Position numbers and translations under genes: made by a program. A model generated the notes under the pieces. That model was not told the origin of the DNA. It saw only the letters and a program-made list of their open reading frames with translations, and made no database searches. From Cryptosporangium arvum DSM 44712 (GTDB lineage: Bacteria; Actinomycetota; Actinomycetes; Mycobacteriales; Cryptosporangiaceae), in contig NZ_KK073874.1 of the NCBI RefSeq assembly GCF_000585375.1, positions 8,715,913 to 8,779,912 of the forward strand: a stretch of 64,000 nt of DNA, written 5' to 3'. Below are positions 1 to 7,690 of this stretch, piece by piece; position 1 is the first letter of the stretch; each line of letters starts with the position of its first letter.

Positions 1-931
1 CCTCGCCACCCTGGGCGGGCGTACCGGCGCCGAGGGCCTCGTCGAAGCCTTTCAGCGAGCGCAGAGCGCTCAGGCGCAACGCCATGTTCGCCCCGACGCC
101 GAACGCCGGCAGTGGGTAGAGCGGGCTCTGCGCGGTGAGCGGGCCGAACTCGTCGGCGGTGAACCCGCGGCCCTTGCTGTGCCCGCCGAACTGCTCGAAC
201 CAGACCTGCGCGTCGGTGCGGAGCTCGGCCGGCACGACGACGCCCGACACCGCCGCGGCCGCCGGGTTCTCCACGAACGCGCGGACGATCTCGGCGACCC
301 AGTGCGGGTCGGCCCGGACGTCGTCGTCGGTCCAGGCGACGATCCGCTCACCGGGCTCGCGGCTGAGCGCGGCGAGCGCGGCGTTGCGGGCCCTGGACAG
401 ACCGGGGCGCGACTCGACGACGTACTCGATCCGCAGCCGCGAGGCGAACTCCTCCACCACGTGCCGGGTGCGGTCGCTGCTCGGCGCGTTGTCGACGACG
501 AGCACGTCGAACCGGTCGAACTCCTGGTCGGTCAGGCTGATCAGGCAGTCGCGCAGCTCGTCGGGGTGCTCCCGGGTGCAGATGACGACGGTGACCGGCG
601 GCGCCAGCTCCAGCGCGCGGGCCCGACCGGCCAGGAACGGCGGGGTCGCGGGCAGCGCCGCGAGCGGGACGCCGTCCGGCGTGAGCGACGAGACGTCGAT
701 GCGAGCCGCGATCGCCTCGCGGCACTCCGCGAGGATGCCGCCGAGCAGGTCCTCCGGGCTCAACTCGTCGTCCGACGGCAGGTCGAGCCGCACCATCGCG
801 AGCGGCTCGGTGAACAGCCGGACGATCACCCAGGCCGCCTCCCGGCGATGTCCGAGCGTGTCGACGGCGTGCACGGAAGGCAGCGGAGCGGAGAGCTCGA
901 CGTCCAGCACGACGCCGGGGATTCGAGTCAT
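1..931 (-). CDS. Family 2 glycosyltransferase (C-terminus off the window)
   Basis: Read from an ATG at 931 and open to the window edge, so the C-terminus is missing. About 130 residues of an unassigned N-terminal part precede the GT-A fold, whose first strand reads PVTVVICTREHPDELRDC, followed by LVVDNAPSSDRTR and the acidic metal/nucleotide-sugar motif WTDDDV. These are hallmarks of inverting GT2 enzymes, which transfer sugars from nucleotide donors at the cytoplasmic membrane face. It is the fourth gene of a minus-strand operon, 10 bases after the deacetylase. The sugar and acceptor cannot be told. The family call is firm; the substrate is unknown. Confidence 0.85.
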   Translation of the reverse strand, partial: MTRIPGVVLDVELSAPLPSVHAVDTLGHRREAAWVIVRLFTEPLAMVRLDLPSDDELSPEDLLGGILAECREAIAARIDVSSLTPDGVPLAALPATPPFLAGRARALELAPPVTVVICTREHPDELRDCLISLTDQEFDRFDVLVVDNAPSSDRTRHVVEEFASRLRIEYVVESRPGLSRARNAALAALSREPGERIVAWTDDDVRADPHWVAEIVRAFVENPAAAAVSGVVVPAELRTDAQVWFEQFGGHSKGRGFTADEFGPLTAQSPLYPLPAFGVGANMALRLSALRSLKGFDEALGAGTPAQGGE

Positions 932-941
932 CGGGTCTCCC

Positions 942-1697
942 TCAGGTGAGCTCGTGCATCAGGACGCGGGTGCTCGCCAGGCGGGCCAGCCGCCAAGCGG
1001 GTTGAAGCGCGCGTTTCACGACCGGGCTGAGCCCCGGCTCGCCGGACGCGACCATCCACCGCAGTTCGTCGCGGCTCATGCCGGGTAGCGGCTGGAGACG
1101 GGGTAACGCGAACCGGTCGTCGCCCGGGCGGGCCAGCCGGCGTCCGATCACGCACGCGTTCAGGTAGCCGGCGTCGGCGACCGCGCGACGGGCCCGGCCG
1201 TTGCTGTAGCCGTGCGGGTAGCAGAACGACCGGATCGGTACGTCGAGACGTGCGGTCAGCTCGGCGCGGCTGCGCACGAGTTCGTCGCCGAGCATCGTCG
1301 GCGGGAGCGTGTCCATCGGGTGGTGCTGCCGGGAGTGACTGCCGATCTCGACGCCCGCGGCCGCCAGCGCGCCGAGCTGGTCCCAGCCGAGGTAGCCGGG
1401 GCTGCCGACCGATCCGGTCGGCACGTAGAGCGTCGATCGGGCCCCGAACTCGGCCAGCACGGCGGCGGCGTTCAGGAAGTCGTCGTAGGCGTCGTCGAAC
1501 GTCAGCGCGACCACGGGACGGTCGGGGTCGGCGGCCTTGGCGCCGAGCGCTTCGGTGAGGCCGAGCAGTTCCCAGCCGTCGGCGGTGAGCGTGGAGATCT
1601 GGGCCCGGAAGTCCGCCGCCGGAACCCGGAGCGGGTCGGGCACGGCGTCCGGCTCGGCCGGGACGCCGTGGTACATCAGGATCGGCAACGCGGTCAT
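942..1697 (-). CDS. Polysaccharide deacetylase (NodB/CE4 fold)
   Basis: 251 residues. It carries the CE4 motif 1 TFDDAYDDF (catalytic base and metal Asp), motif 2 SHSRQHHP (metal-binding His pair) and motif 3 FCYPHGYSN. The family removes N- or O-acetyl groups from polysaccharides in a metal-dependent reaction. No signal peptide is evident, so it may act on an intracellular or lipid-linked intermediate. Its ATG overlaps the stop of the upstream glycosyltransferase by four bases (ATGA), pointing to translational coupling. Longer in-frame extensions upstream are read-through of the neighbouring gene. Confidence 0.88.
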   Translation of the reverse strand: MTALPILMYHGVPAEPDAVPDPLRVPAADFRAQISTLTADGWELLGLTEALGAKAADPDRPVVALTFDDAYDDFLNAAAVLAEFGARSTLYVPTGSVGSPGYLGWDQLGALAAAGVEIGSHSRQHHPMDTLPPTMLGDELVRSRAELTARLDVPIRSFCYPHGYSNGRARRAVADAGYLNACVIGRRLARPGDDRFALPRLQPLPGMSRDELRWMVASGEPGLSPVVKRALQPAWRLARLASTRVLMHELT

Positions 1698-2608
1698 CGG
1701 GCCAGCCCGGTCCGGGCCAGCTGCAGCGCGAACCCGACCCCGGTCGACGCCACGCCCGCGAGCACCATGCCGGCCTTGGCGACGTCGCCCCGCTGCAGGT
1801 AGGCGCGCACACCGCGGGGCAGCACCCGACGCAGGTAGCTGCCCTCCTCCGACAGCGCGGCCGCGCGGTCGGCGCGGTCGCGGGTGAGCGTCGCCAGCCC
1901 GGCTTTGCCGCGGCCCTCCAGCCAGCAGCGGCGCAGGAAGAACGCGACGCTCGACCGTTCGGCCGGCACGTGGTGGCGGATCACGGCGGCCGGGACACGC
2001 AGCCACTGCCCGTCCGGACGGCTACGCGACATGCGCAGGCAGAGCTCGGTGTCCTCGGGTTCGGAGACGTTCCCGACCTTGCCGAAGTCGGCGCGGAACC
2101 CGCCCACTTCGGCGAACACCTCACGGCGGACGATCATCCCGCCGGTCCAGACGTTGCGGACCGGGACCGGCTCGGCCGAGGCCTCGGGCAGCGTCGCGCC
2201 GATCACCCAGCCGAACTCTCTCGGGAACCAGCGGGGCTCGCTGGTGTGCCAGACCGGCAGGATGCGCGAGCCTGCGCCGATGACGTGCCCGGCGTCCATC
2301 GCGCGTACCAGGGCGGTGAGCCAGCCCGGCTCGGCGAACGCGTCGTCCTCGAGGAACACCACGAGCGGCGTGGTGGCGGCGAGGGCGATCGTGTTCCGGG
2401 AGCCGGACACGCCCCGCTGGTACCGGTTCTCGACGACCTCGATCTCGTCGCCGAAATGCTCGGTCAGACGCTCGTGGAGCGCGCGATTGTGGTCGACCGA
2501 CACGACCAGCCGGTGCGCGTGGTCCTGGCCGCGCACCGAGGCGATGGCCTCGAGCAGCTGGGTCCACCGCTCCTCGGTGTGGCACGTGATGCCGACGGTC
2601 ACCGTCAT
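1694..2608 (-). CDS. Family 2 glycosyltransferase
   Basis: 304 residues. The N-terminus MTVTVGITCHTEERW starts a GT-A fold; NRYQRGVSGSRN (nucleotide site), the acidic motif FLEDDAF and GGMIVRREVFAEVGGF with EPEDTELCLRM follow in the expected GT2 order. No transmembrane segment is obvious. It overlaps the preceding gene by one base and the following deacetylase by four, so the three are probably translated together. It likely builds part of a surface glycan or glycolipid; donor and acceptor are unknown. An unbroken longer frame through the next gene is a high-GC artefact. Confidence 0.88.
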   Translation of the reverse strand: MTVTVGITCHTEERWTQLLEAIASVRGQDHAHRLVVSVDHNRALHERLTEHFGDEIEVVENRYQRGVSGSRNTIALAATTPLVVFLEDDAFAEPGWLTALVRAMDAGHVIGAGSRILPVWHTSEPRWFPREFGWVIGATLPEASAEPVPVRNVWTGGMIVRREVFAEVGGFRADFGKVGNVSEPEDTELCLRMSRSRPDGQWLRVPAAVIRHHVPAERSSVAFFLRRCWLEGRGKAGLATLTRDRADRAAALSEEGSYLRRVLPRGVRAYLQRGDVAKAGMVLAGVASTGVGFALQLARTGLAR

Positions 2609-3420
2609 CAGGCAGCGCTGTTCGTACTGGTGGGGGTCATGACCGCTGCATCGACCGGCCGCTGCGGAACCTGAGTCACGATTCGGGTCGCGGATGGGAG
2701 CTTCCGGCTGAACCGCTCGCGCACGATCGTGACGAGCACACGCCAGCCGTCGCGGAACGTCCGCAGGTTGCTCTCGCCGTGCAGGCGGTCGGACTCGAAG
2801 CTGGGCACCTCGGCGATGACCAGGTCGGCCCGGGCGACCCGGATGTTGACGAGCGTCTCGACCTCGAAGCCGTCGCCCCAGTGAGCCTCGGACAGGTGCG
2901 CGGGGGCTAAGCCGAACGTCGGGATCACGCTGCGGCGGAACGCGTTGTAGCCGTAGCAGAGGTCGGTATAGCTGGTGAGGAACAGCAGGTTGGTCAGGGT
3001 GTTCAGGCCCCAGTTGCCGGCTCGGCGCAGCGGGCTGATGTCGTCGCTGCCGCCGCCGTCGACGAAGCGGCTGCCCTTGACGTAGTCGGCGCCGTTGTCG
3101 AGCTCGGTCACGAACGCGTCGATCTCGGCCGGGTCCATCGAGCCGTCGGCGTCGATCATCACGACGTAATCGCCGGTGGCGGCCTCGAAGCCGGCCGCGA
3201 GCGCGTTGCCCTTGCCGCGCCGGGTCTGGCGGATGACCGTGGTGTCGGGGCGGACCGCGAGTGCGGCCTCCACCGTGCCGTCGACCGAGCCGGCGTCGAC
3301 CAGGACGACCTCGTCGACGTAGTGCGGCAGCGCGGCGAGGACGACCGGGATGTTCCGGGCCTCGTTCATCGTCGGGATGACGACGCTGACGGTGCGGTGC
3401 GTGACGCGCTTCTCGAACAT
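2608..3420 (-). CDS. Family 2 glycosyltransferase, Dpm1/DPG-synthase-like
   Basis: 270 residues. VSVVIPTMNEARNIP, EVVLVDAGSVDGT and MIDADGSMDP (the DxD-type metal site) match dolichyl/polyprenyl-phosphate mannose or glucose synthase-like GT2 proteins. The C-terminus lacks the two membrane spans some family members have, so it should be peripheral. It is the first gene of the four-gene polysaccharide operon. Its ribosome binding site AGGGAG lies inside one arm of a perfect inverted repeat (3427-3459), which could limit translation of the operon's first gene. Function is inferred from family only. Confidence 0.86.
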   Translation of the reverse strand: MFEKRVTHRTVSVVIPTMNEARNIPVVLAALPHYVDEVVLVDAGSVDGTVEAALAVRPDTTVIRQTRRGKGNALAAGFEAATGDYVVMIDADGSMDPAEIDAFVTELDNGADYVKGSRFVDGGGSDDISPLRRAGNWGLNTLTNLLFLTSYTDLCYGYNAFRRSVIPTFGLAPAHLSEAHWGDGFEVETLVNIRVARADLVIAEVPSFESDRLHGESNLRTFRDGWRVLVTIVRERFSRKLPSATRIVTQVPQRPVDAAVMTPTSTNSAA

Positions 3421-3426
3421 CGCCGT

Positions 3427-3459
3427 TCTCCCTGCTCTCTCGCGGATTCAGCAGGGAGA
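3427..3459 (-). promoter_or_regulatory. Hairpin that can hide the operon's ribosome binding site
   Basis: TCTCCCTGCT (3427-3436) and AGCAGGGAGA (3450-3459) form a perfect 10-bp inverted repeat with a 13-base loop. On the minus strand the proximal arm contains the Shine-Dalgarno sequence and ends six bases before the ATG at 3420. Pairing would occlude the ribosome site. Seen directly; regulation is inference. Confidence 0.55.
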
Positions 3460-3535
3460 GCGCCGAGGGAGGAGCGGTGATACTCAGGGCATTTGTGACG
3501 TGGGTCGCATTGCGCCCGGGAGGGACACTTGACTC

Positions 3536-3958
3536 ATGAGCGCCATTCGCCTTCTGCTCAACGTCATCTGGGTTTTTGTCGCCGGCTTCTGGCTCGCCGT
3601 CGGCTACGTGATCGCCGGCCTGATCTGCTGCCTGCTCATCGTCACGATCCCGTTCGGGGTCGCCTCGTTCCGGATCGCCGGGTACGTGCTCTGGCCGTTC
3701 GGGCGGGAGATGGTCCGCAAGCCCGGCGCCGGGGTCGGAGCCGGGTTCCTCAACGTCATCTGGTTCGTGGTGGCCGGCTGGTGGCTCGCGCTGGGCCACC
3801 TGTTCACCGCGGCCGCGCTGGCCGTGACGATCATCGGTATCCCGATGGCCTGGGCCAACCTCAAGCTGATCGGGATCTCACTGGTGCCGTTCGGGCGCGA
3901 GATCGTGGACAGCGACCGGTTCGTCCCGGCGCCACGCGTGCTGGAGCGTCAGCACTGA
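3536..3958 (+). CDS. YccF-family inner-membrane protein
   Basis: 140 residues, almost entirely hydrophobic. Two tandem copies of a unit are visible: LNVIWVFVAGFWLAVGY...PFGREMV and LNVIWFVVAGWWLALGH...PFGREIV, the internal duplication typical of YccF (DUF307) proteins. Four membrane segments are likely. The family has no settled function. The gene runs toward the TDT transporter and their 3' ends overlap by 81 bases, an unusually long antisense overlap for two convincing genes. Confidence 0.85.
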   Translation: MSAIRLLLNVIWVFVAGFWLAVGYVIAGLICCLLIVTIPFGVASFRIAGYVLWPFGREMVRKPGAGVGAGFLNVIWFVVAGWWLALGHLFTAAALAVTIIGIPMAWANLKLIGISLVPFGREIVDSDRFVPAPRVLERQH

Positions 3959-4906
3959 CACCAGCGCCCACAGGGTGAGCAGTAGCAGGAAGAGTCCGAC
4001 TGCGGCGGCCGTCAGCACCGGGGAACCGGTGTCGGCGGCCGCCGCGGTCGTCCCGGTGACGAGCGTCCCGGTCGGGAACGTGAAAGCCCACCAGGGGAGA
4101 CCGAACGGCGGTCTCGCCCGGAGCGTGACCGCGCCGGCCAGCGCGAGCCACAGCAGCGCGAAGCCCCAGACCGGCAGCGTGTACGGGAGCGGGCGCTCCC
4201 ACAGCAGGTGCGCCGCGGTGATCGACTGGCCGAGCGGCCCGAGCACGATCCAGAGCGTGGGGACGAGCTTCGCCGGCATCGGCGGGCCGGCGACCAGCCG
4301 CCCCCAGAGCTGCGAGGTCACCAGCAGCGCGGCGATCAGGGCGGCCCCGAACAGCGCGGTGCAGATGATCTCGAGCTCGGCCCCGAACGGCACGTGCGGC
4401 GCGAGGAGCGCACCGTTCGCCGCCGACACCATCGGCGGCACGACCGGCATCAGCCATCCGCCGAACGGGAGCTCCCGGTGTTGGCGGGTGATCATCAGGT
4501 ACGGCACGCCGACCGCCGTCACCAGGCCGCCGAGGGTGCCGAGCGTCCACAGCACCGCGTCGAGCGCGACGGCGGCCGGAGCCGCCCCGGTCAGCACGAG
4601 CGCACCCCCGCCGACGGTCATCAGCGCCATCGGCGGCGCGCCGTAGAACTGCAGGGTCGTCGGGTCGGCCAGGTGCCGGGCGAACCGTCTCCACTGCGCC
4701 GCCGACGCCACGAGCAGGCCGACGAGCAAGCCGGCCGCGGCGAGCCAGGTGACCGTGGCGAGCACGCGCAACCCGGGAACCTGAACCGGTAGCCCGGCCG
4801 CGGAGACGGCGACGATCCCGGTACCCATCACCGCGGCGAACCAGTTCGGGAGCACGTCAACCCGGCGGGTGACCACCGCGGGGGGCAAAAGCGGGAGCGT
4901 CGTCAC
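3878..4906 (-). CDS. TDT/SLAC1-family transporter (TehA-like)
   Basis: 342 residues with about ten membrane segments. The opening LPNWFAAVMGTGIVAVSAA is the usual N-terminal signature of the tellurite-resistance/dicarboxylate transporter family, which moves small anions such as sulfite, malate or nitrate-like ions. It is transcribed divergently from a LysR regulator 71 bases away, a common arrangement for sulfite-exporting TDT members. The substrate is not readable from sequence. A second TDT gene lies at 29595-30563. Confidence 0.85.
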   Translation of the reverse strand: MTTLPLLPPAVVTRRVDVLPNWFAAVMGTGIVAVSAAGLPVQVPGLRVLATVTWLAAAGLLVGLLVASAAQWRRFARHLADPTTLQFYGAPPMALMTVGGGALVLTGAAPAAVALDAVLWTLGTLGGLVTAVGVPYLMITRQHRELPFGGWLMPVVPPMVSAANGALLAPHVPFGAELEIICTALFGAALIAALLVTSQLWGRLVAGPPMPAKLVPTLWIVLGPLGQSITAAHLLWERPLPYTLPVWGFALLWLALAGAVTLRARPPFGLPWWAFTFPTGTLVTGTTAAAADTGSPVLTAAAVGLFLLLLTLWALVSVLTLQHAWRRDEPVAVHDLAPERHQ

Positions 4907-4964
4907 GCCCCTCAGCCTCGGGCGCGCCGGGGTGGGCCGGTAGGGAGCAGATCAGGCTGAGCTC

Positions 4965-4979
4965 ATAATCTACGGTTAT
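4965..4979. promoter_or_regulatory. Putative LysR box, T-N11-A type
   Basis: ATAATCTACGGTTAT between the divergent transporter and lysR has ATAA/TTAT arms and fits T-N11-A (T 4966, A 4978). It overlaps the lysR start codon. CATAAT at 4964-4969 also resembles a -10 element eight bases before that ATG, so the lysR transcript may be leaderless and autoregulated. Confidence 0.45.
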
Positions 4980-5901
4980 GCCTCTCGCGCCGCTCTTCGC
5001 CGACCTGGGCAGCTTCGACCTGCTGCTCTCGGTCGCACGGCTCGGCAGCGTCGGGCAGGCCGCCCGCGAGCACGGCGTCTCCCAGCCCGCGGCGAGCGCC
5101 CGGCTGCGCCAGCTGGAACGCCGCCTCGGCATCGCGCTGCTCAACCGGACGCCCCGCGGTTCGACGCTCACCGGCGAGGGCGCGCTCGTCGCCGACTGGG
5201 CGCGCGCGGCGATCGAAGCCGCCGACGCGCTGGCGGCCGGTGTCGGCGCGCTCCGGGCCGCGCACGACAGCACGTTGCGGGTGGCCGCGAGCCAGACCGT
5301 GGCCGAGTACCTCTTCCCGGGCTGGCTGGTCTCGGTGCGAGCCGCGCACCCGGCGCTCGGCGTGACGCTCGACGCGGTGAACTCGGCCGACGTCGCCCGG
5401 CGCGTGCTGGCCGGCGAGGTGGACCTCGGGTTCGTCGAGGGTCCTGATCTACCGTCCGGCCTGCACGCCGAGACCGTCCACCACGACCGGCTCACGCTCG
5501 TCGTCGCACCGGACCACCCGTGGGTCCGGCGTCGGCGCGGTGTCCCGGTGAGCGAGTTGGCCGCCACGCCCCTGGTCGCGCGCGAGTCGAGCTCCGGCAC
5601 CCGCCGCGCGTTGGAGAGCGCGTTGCACGCGGCCGGCGTGACGACGATCGCTCCGCCGCTGCTCGAACTCTCGTCCACCACCGCGATCAAGTACGCGGTG
5701 GCGGCCGGGAGCGGACCGGCCGTGCTCAGCTCGCTGGCGATCGCCGGCGAGCTGAGCAGCGGAGCGCTCGTCGAGGTCGCGGTGAAGGCCGACCCCGGCG
5801 CGCCGCCGCTGGTGTTGCGGCGCGAGCTCCGGGCGGTGTGGCCCACCGGACAGCCGCTCTCGGGCCCGGCGCGCGACCTCTTCGCGATCGCGCGGAGATA
5901 G
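4978..5901 (+). CDS. LysR-family transcriptional regulator
   Basis: 307 residues. The N-terminal winged helix reads FDLLLSVARLGSVGQAAREHGVSQPAASARLRQLE, the standard LysR helix-turn-helix; the remainder fits the two-lobed periplasmic-binding-like effector domain (LRVAASQTVAEYLFPGWL, VDLGFVEGPDLPSGL). It probably controls the divergent TDT transporter gene. No Shine-Dalgarno sequence precedes the ATG, consistent with a leaderless transcript. The inducer is unknown. Confidence 0.88.
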   Translation: MPLAPLFADLGSFDLLLSVARLGSVGQAAREHGVSQPAASARLRQLERRLGIALLNRTPRGSTLTGEGALVADWARAAIEAADALAAGVGALRAAHDSTLRVAASQTVAEYLFPGWLVSVRAAHPALGVTLDAVNSADVARRVLAGEVDLGFVEGPDLPSGLHAETVHHDRLTLVVAPDHPWVRRRRGVPVSELAATPLVARESSSGTRRALESALHAAGVTTIAPPLLELSSTTAIKYAVAAGSGPAVLSSLAIAGELSSGALVEVAVKADPGAPPLVLRRELRAVWPTGQPLSGPARDLFAIARR

Positions 5902-5991
5902 CGTCCTTTGTGGATTGACTGTTGCCTCGCGGCGACGGAACGACAAGGATGTAAGGCGCGTGTCGTTTCTCGGTAGGGCGGGTGTTCAGGC

Positions 5992-6453
5992 GTGCTCGAC
6001 TTCGGCTTCTCGTTAGCCATCGCTGCGGTTGCGGTGTTCCTCACGATCGCCCTGGTCACGACGCTCTTACCGGTCGGTGTCGGCCTCGGAGGCGTCGCCG
6101 TCACCTTCCTCGGGCTCACCGGCGCCCTGTCCGGTTACTCGGCCTGGCGCTGGGTTCGCTGGGTTCGCTCCCGTGTGGAGCGCATGCACTGGTCGGTGAT
6201 CGCCTCGCTCGGCGCCGCCGCGACCGCGTCCGAGCTCTACGGAATGACCCGCCTCGCCACCGACTCGCTGGTCGGCATGCCGCAGCAGCTCGCCGGGCTG
6301 GCCGGTTTCAGCCTGCTCGCCGCCGTGACGGTCGCGGTCACCGGCGTGTCGAGCCTGGGCCTCTACCAGCGCTCGATGACCGACCAGGCGCTCACCCGGT
6401 GGGCCGAGCGTCGTCTGAGCCGGCTCTCCGCGGGCGCGCTGACGGTCGCCTGA
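5992..6453 (+). CDS. Small membrane protein of unknown function
   Basis: 153 residues from a GTG. Two hydrophobic stretches lie at about 5-45 (LAIAAVAVFLTIALVTTLLPVG and GLGGVAVTFLGLTGALSGY), then a basic loop WRWVRWVRSRVERMH, then further spans around 65-85 and 100-125. The basic, Trp-rich loop suggests a cytoplasmic face. I do not recognise the family. The ribosome site is weak (GGTAGGGCGGG well upstream). It converges on the lamin-tail gene with only seven bases between stops. Confidence 0.55.
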   Translation: MLDFGFSLAIAAVAVFLTIALVTTLLPVGVGLGGVAVTFLGLTGALSGYSAWRWVRWVRSRVERMHWSVIASLGAAATASELYGMTRLATDSLVGMPQQLAGLAGFSLLAAVTVAVTGVSSLGLYQRSMTDQALTRWAERRLSRLSAGALTVA

Positions 6454-6460
6454 CCGCCGG

Positions 6461-6916
6461 TCAGCAGGCCACCGGCTGGGTTCCCTTCTTCCAGCTGCAC
6501 GTGTCGATCTGGGTTCCGGCCGGGTCACGCAGATAGGCCGTGTCGCCGGTGTTGTTCCAGATGTAGTTGCCGGAGTTCCAGTACCGGTGGCTGGCGTCGT
6601 CCGTGCCCCGGCCGGTGTGCAGCCACAGCGTGGCACCCGGTTGCACCGTCACGTTCCCGGCGAACGTGTAAACGTGGTTGGCCTTGTCGCGCACCGTCCA
6701 CCGATTGAGGTCCACCGGAGCCTTGCCGGTGTTCTTCAGCGTCAGGTACTCGGCATTCAGACTGCTGTTCGTCCGGGTGTCGGCACCCGGGGAGTTGTAG
6801 ACCGAACGAGTGAACTGGACGACCGGCGCAGCCGCGGCGGGAGAGGCCGGCACGAGGGCGAACACGACAGCAGCGGCCGCAGTGGCCGCGGAGGTCAGAC
6901 CCGGGATCAGACGCAA
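6461..6916 (-). CDS. Secreted lamin-tail domain (LTD) protein
   Basis: 151 residues from a TTG start, chosen because GGAG sits seven bases upstream and it directly opens a signal peptide (MRLIPGL, hydrophobic Ala/Val core, cleavage near AAAA-PVVQF). The mature part is a single LTD immunoglobulin-like domain: NAEYLTLKNTGKAPVDLNRWTVRDK, YTFAGNVTVQPGATLWLHTGRG, YIWNNTGDTAYLRDPAG. LTD domains occur in secreted nucleases and structural proteins; here no catalytic domain is attached. Two cysteines in the C-terminal region (TCSW and the final residue) could form a disulphide. Its role is probably extracellular; no partner is evident. Confidence 0.75.
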   Translation of the reverse strand: MRLIPGLTSAATAAAAVVFALVPASPAAAAPVVQFTRSVYNSPGADTRTNSSLNAEYLTLKNTGKAPVDLNRWTVRDKANHVYTFAGNVTVQPGATLWLHTGRGTDDASHRYWNSGNYIWNNTGDTAYLRDPAGTQIDTCSWKKGTQPVAC

Positions 6917-7127
6917 CGTAATGCTCCATCTCCATTGATTCGCAGCACGAAGTGGGTCGACCGTATCCACAACGCAGCCGGAAAACCTCAGCCGCCGGGA
7001 CGTGTCGGGCGGGCCGTTCATCCACAGGGGAATCTGCGTTCGGCGCCGGCGGTGGAGAAACGGCCGAGCCGGCATCGGGTTCCCTACCGTCACCGACGAA
7101 CCCGCTTCGCCGGCTGATGGGAGCACC

Positions 7128-7601
7128 GTGGACGTGTACGACGGCTGGGGCGTCGAACCCGCACCCGACTTCGGCTGGGTAGCGCGGCGGATACTTCTCG
7201 ACGCCGTCGACGAGATCCTCCTGACCGGCTCGGCGGCGCCCGCCGACGACGCCACCCGGCGGCTGTGGGTCACCGAGCGCCGGGCCGAGTTCGAGCTGAG
7301 CCCCGGCGGCGCCACGCTCACCGGTGAAGCGGTCGCGGCGAGCCAGCTGCTCGCCCTGCGGTCCGGCTGGACGCCGCTCGACCCGGCGGCCGTCATCGGC
7401 TGGGTCTCCGATCGGCTCGGCGCCGAGCACGGGCGCCGAGCGCTGCGCGTGGCGGGCCTCCTCGGCCACCCGGAGGCTCCGCGGTGGTCGTCGGTCCGCC
7501 CGCCGCCGCACGGCGGAGGCCCGCTGCTGCCCGCACTGGTTCTGCTCCTCGCCGGTGTCGCGGCCGTCGTGAACGAGGCTTCGGCCGATCACGCGCCGTG
7601 A
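7128..7601 (+). CDS. Hypothetical protein with C-terminal membrane anchor
   Basis: 157 residues from GTG 7128, preceded by GGGAG at close spacing; the open frame extends further upstream without a credible start. The first ~120 residues are soluble and acidic (PAPDFGWVARRILLDAVDEILLTG), and residues ~135-150 (LLPALVLLLAGVAAVV) form one membrane helix near the C-terminus, i.e. a tail-anchored layout. No family recognised. It is followed by a short Fur/Zur-like site and the CooC-like gene, with no sign of coupling. Confidence 0.5.
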   Translation: MDVYDGWGVEPAPDFGWVARRILLDAVDEILLTGSAAPADDATRRLWVTERRAEFELSPGGATLTGEAVAASQLLALRSGWTPLDPAAVIGWVSDRLGAEHGRRALRVAGLLGHPEAPRWSSVRPPPHGGGPLLPALVLLLAGVAAVVNEASADHAP

Positions 7602-7642
7602 CGCGACACGCCGCCATCCCTTCGACTCGATCTAGATCTTCA

Positions 7643-7657
7643 TGATATTCATTTTCA
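7643..7657. promoter_or_regulatory. Fur/Zur-like operator
   Basis: TGATATTCATTTTCA matches 12 of 14 defined positions of the Fur-family 7-1-7 consensus TGATAAT-N-ATTATCA and stands out as AT-rich in this GC-rich DNA. It lies 33 bases before the GTG of the ATPase gene, a position suited to repression. Which Fur-family protein (Fur, Zur, Nur) binds is not decidable. Confidence 0.45.
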
Positions 7658-7690
7658 GGTCAAGGCCAACCGTCTATCGAGGAGTCACCC

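Noticed and set aside
1694-3799. A single 701-residue minus-strand protein across two glycosyltransferases
   Set aside because: Only the last ~304 residues resemble a protein; the first part is another frame of the Dpm1-like gene plus its leader. No stop occurs by chance.
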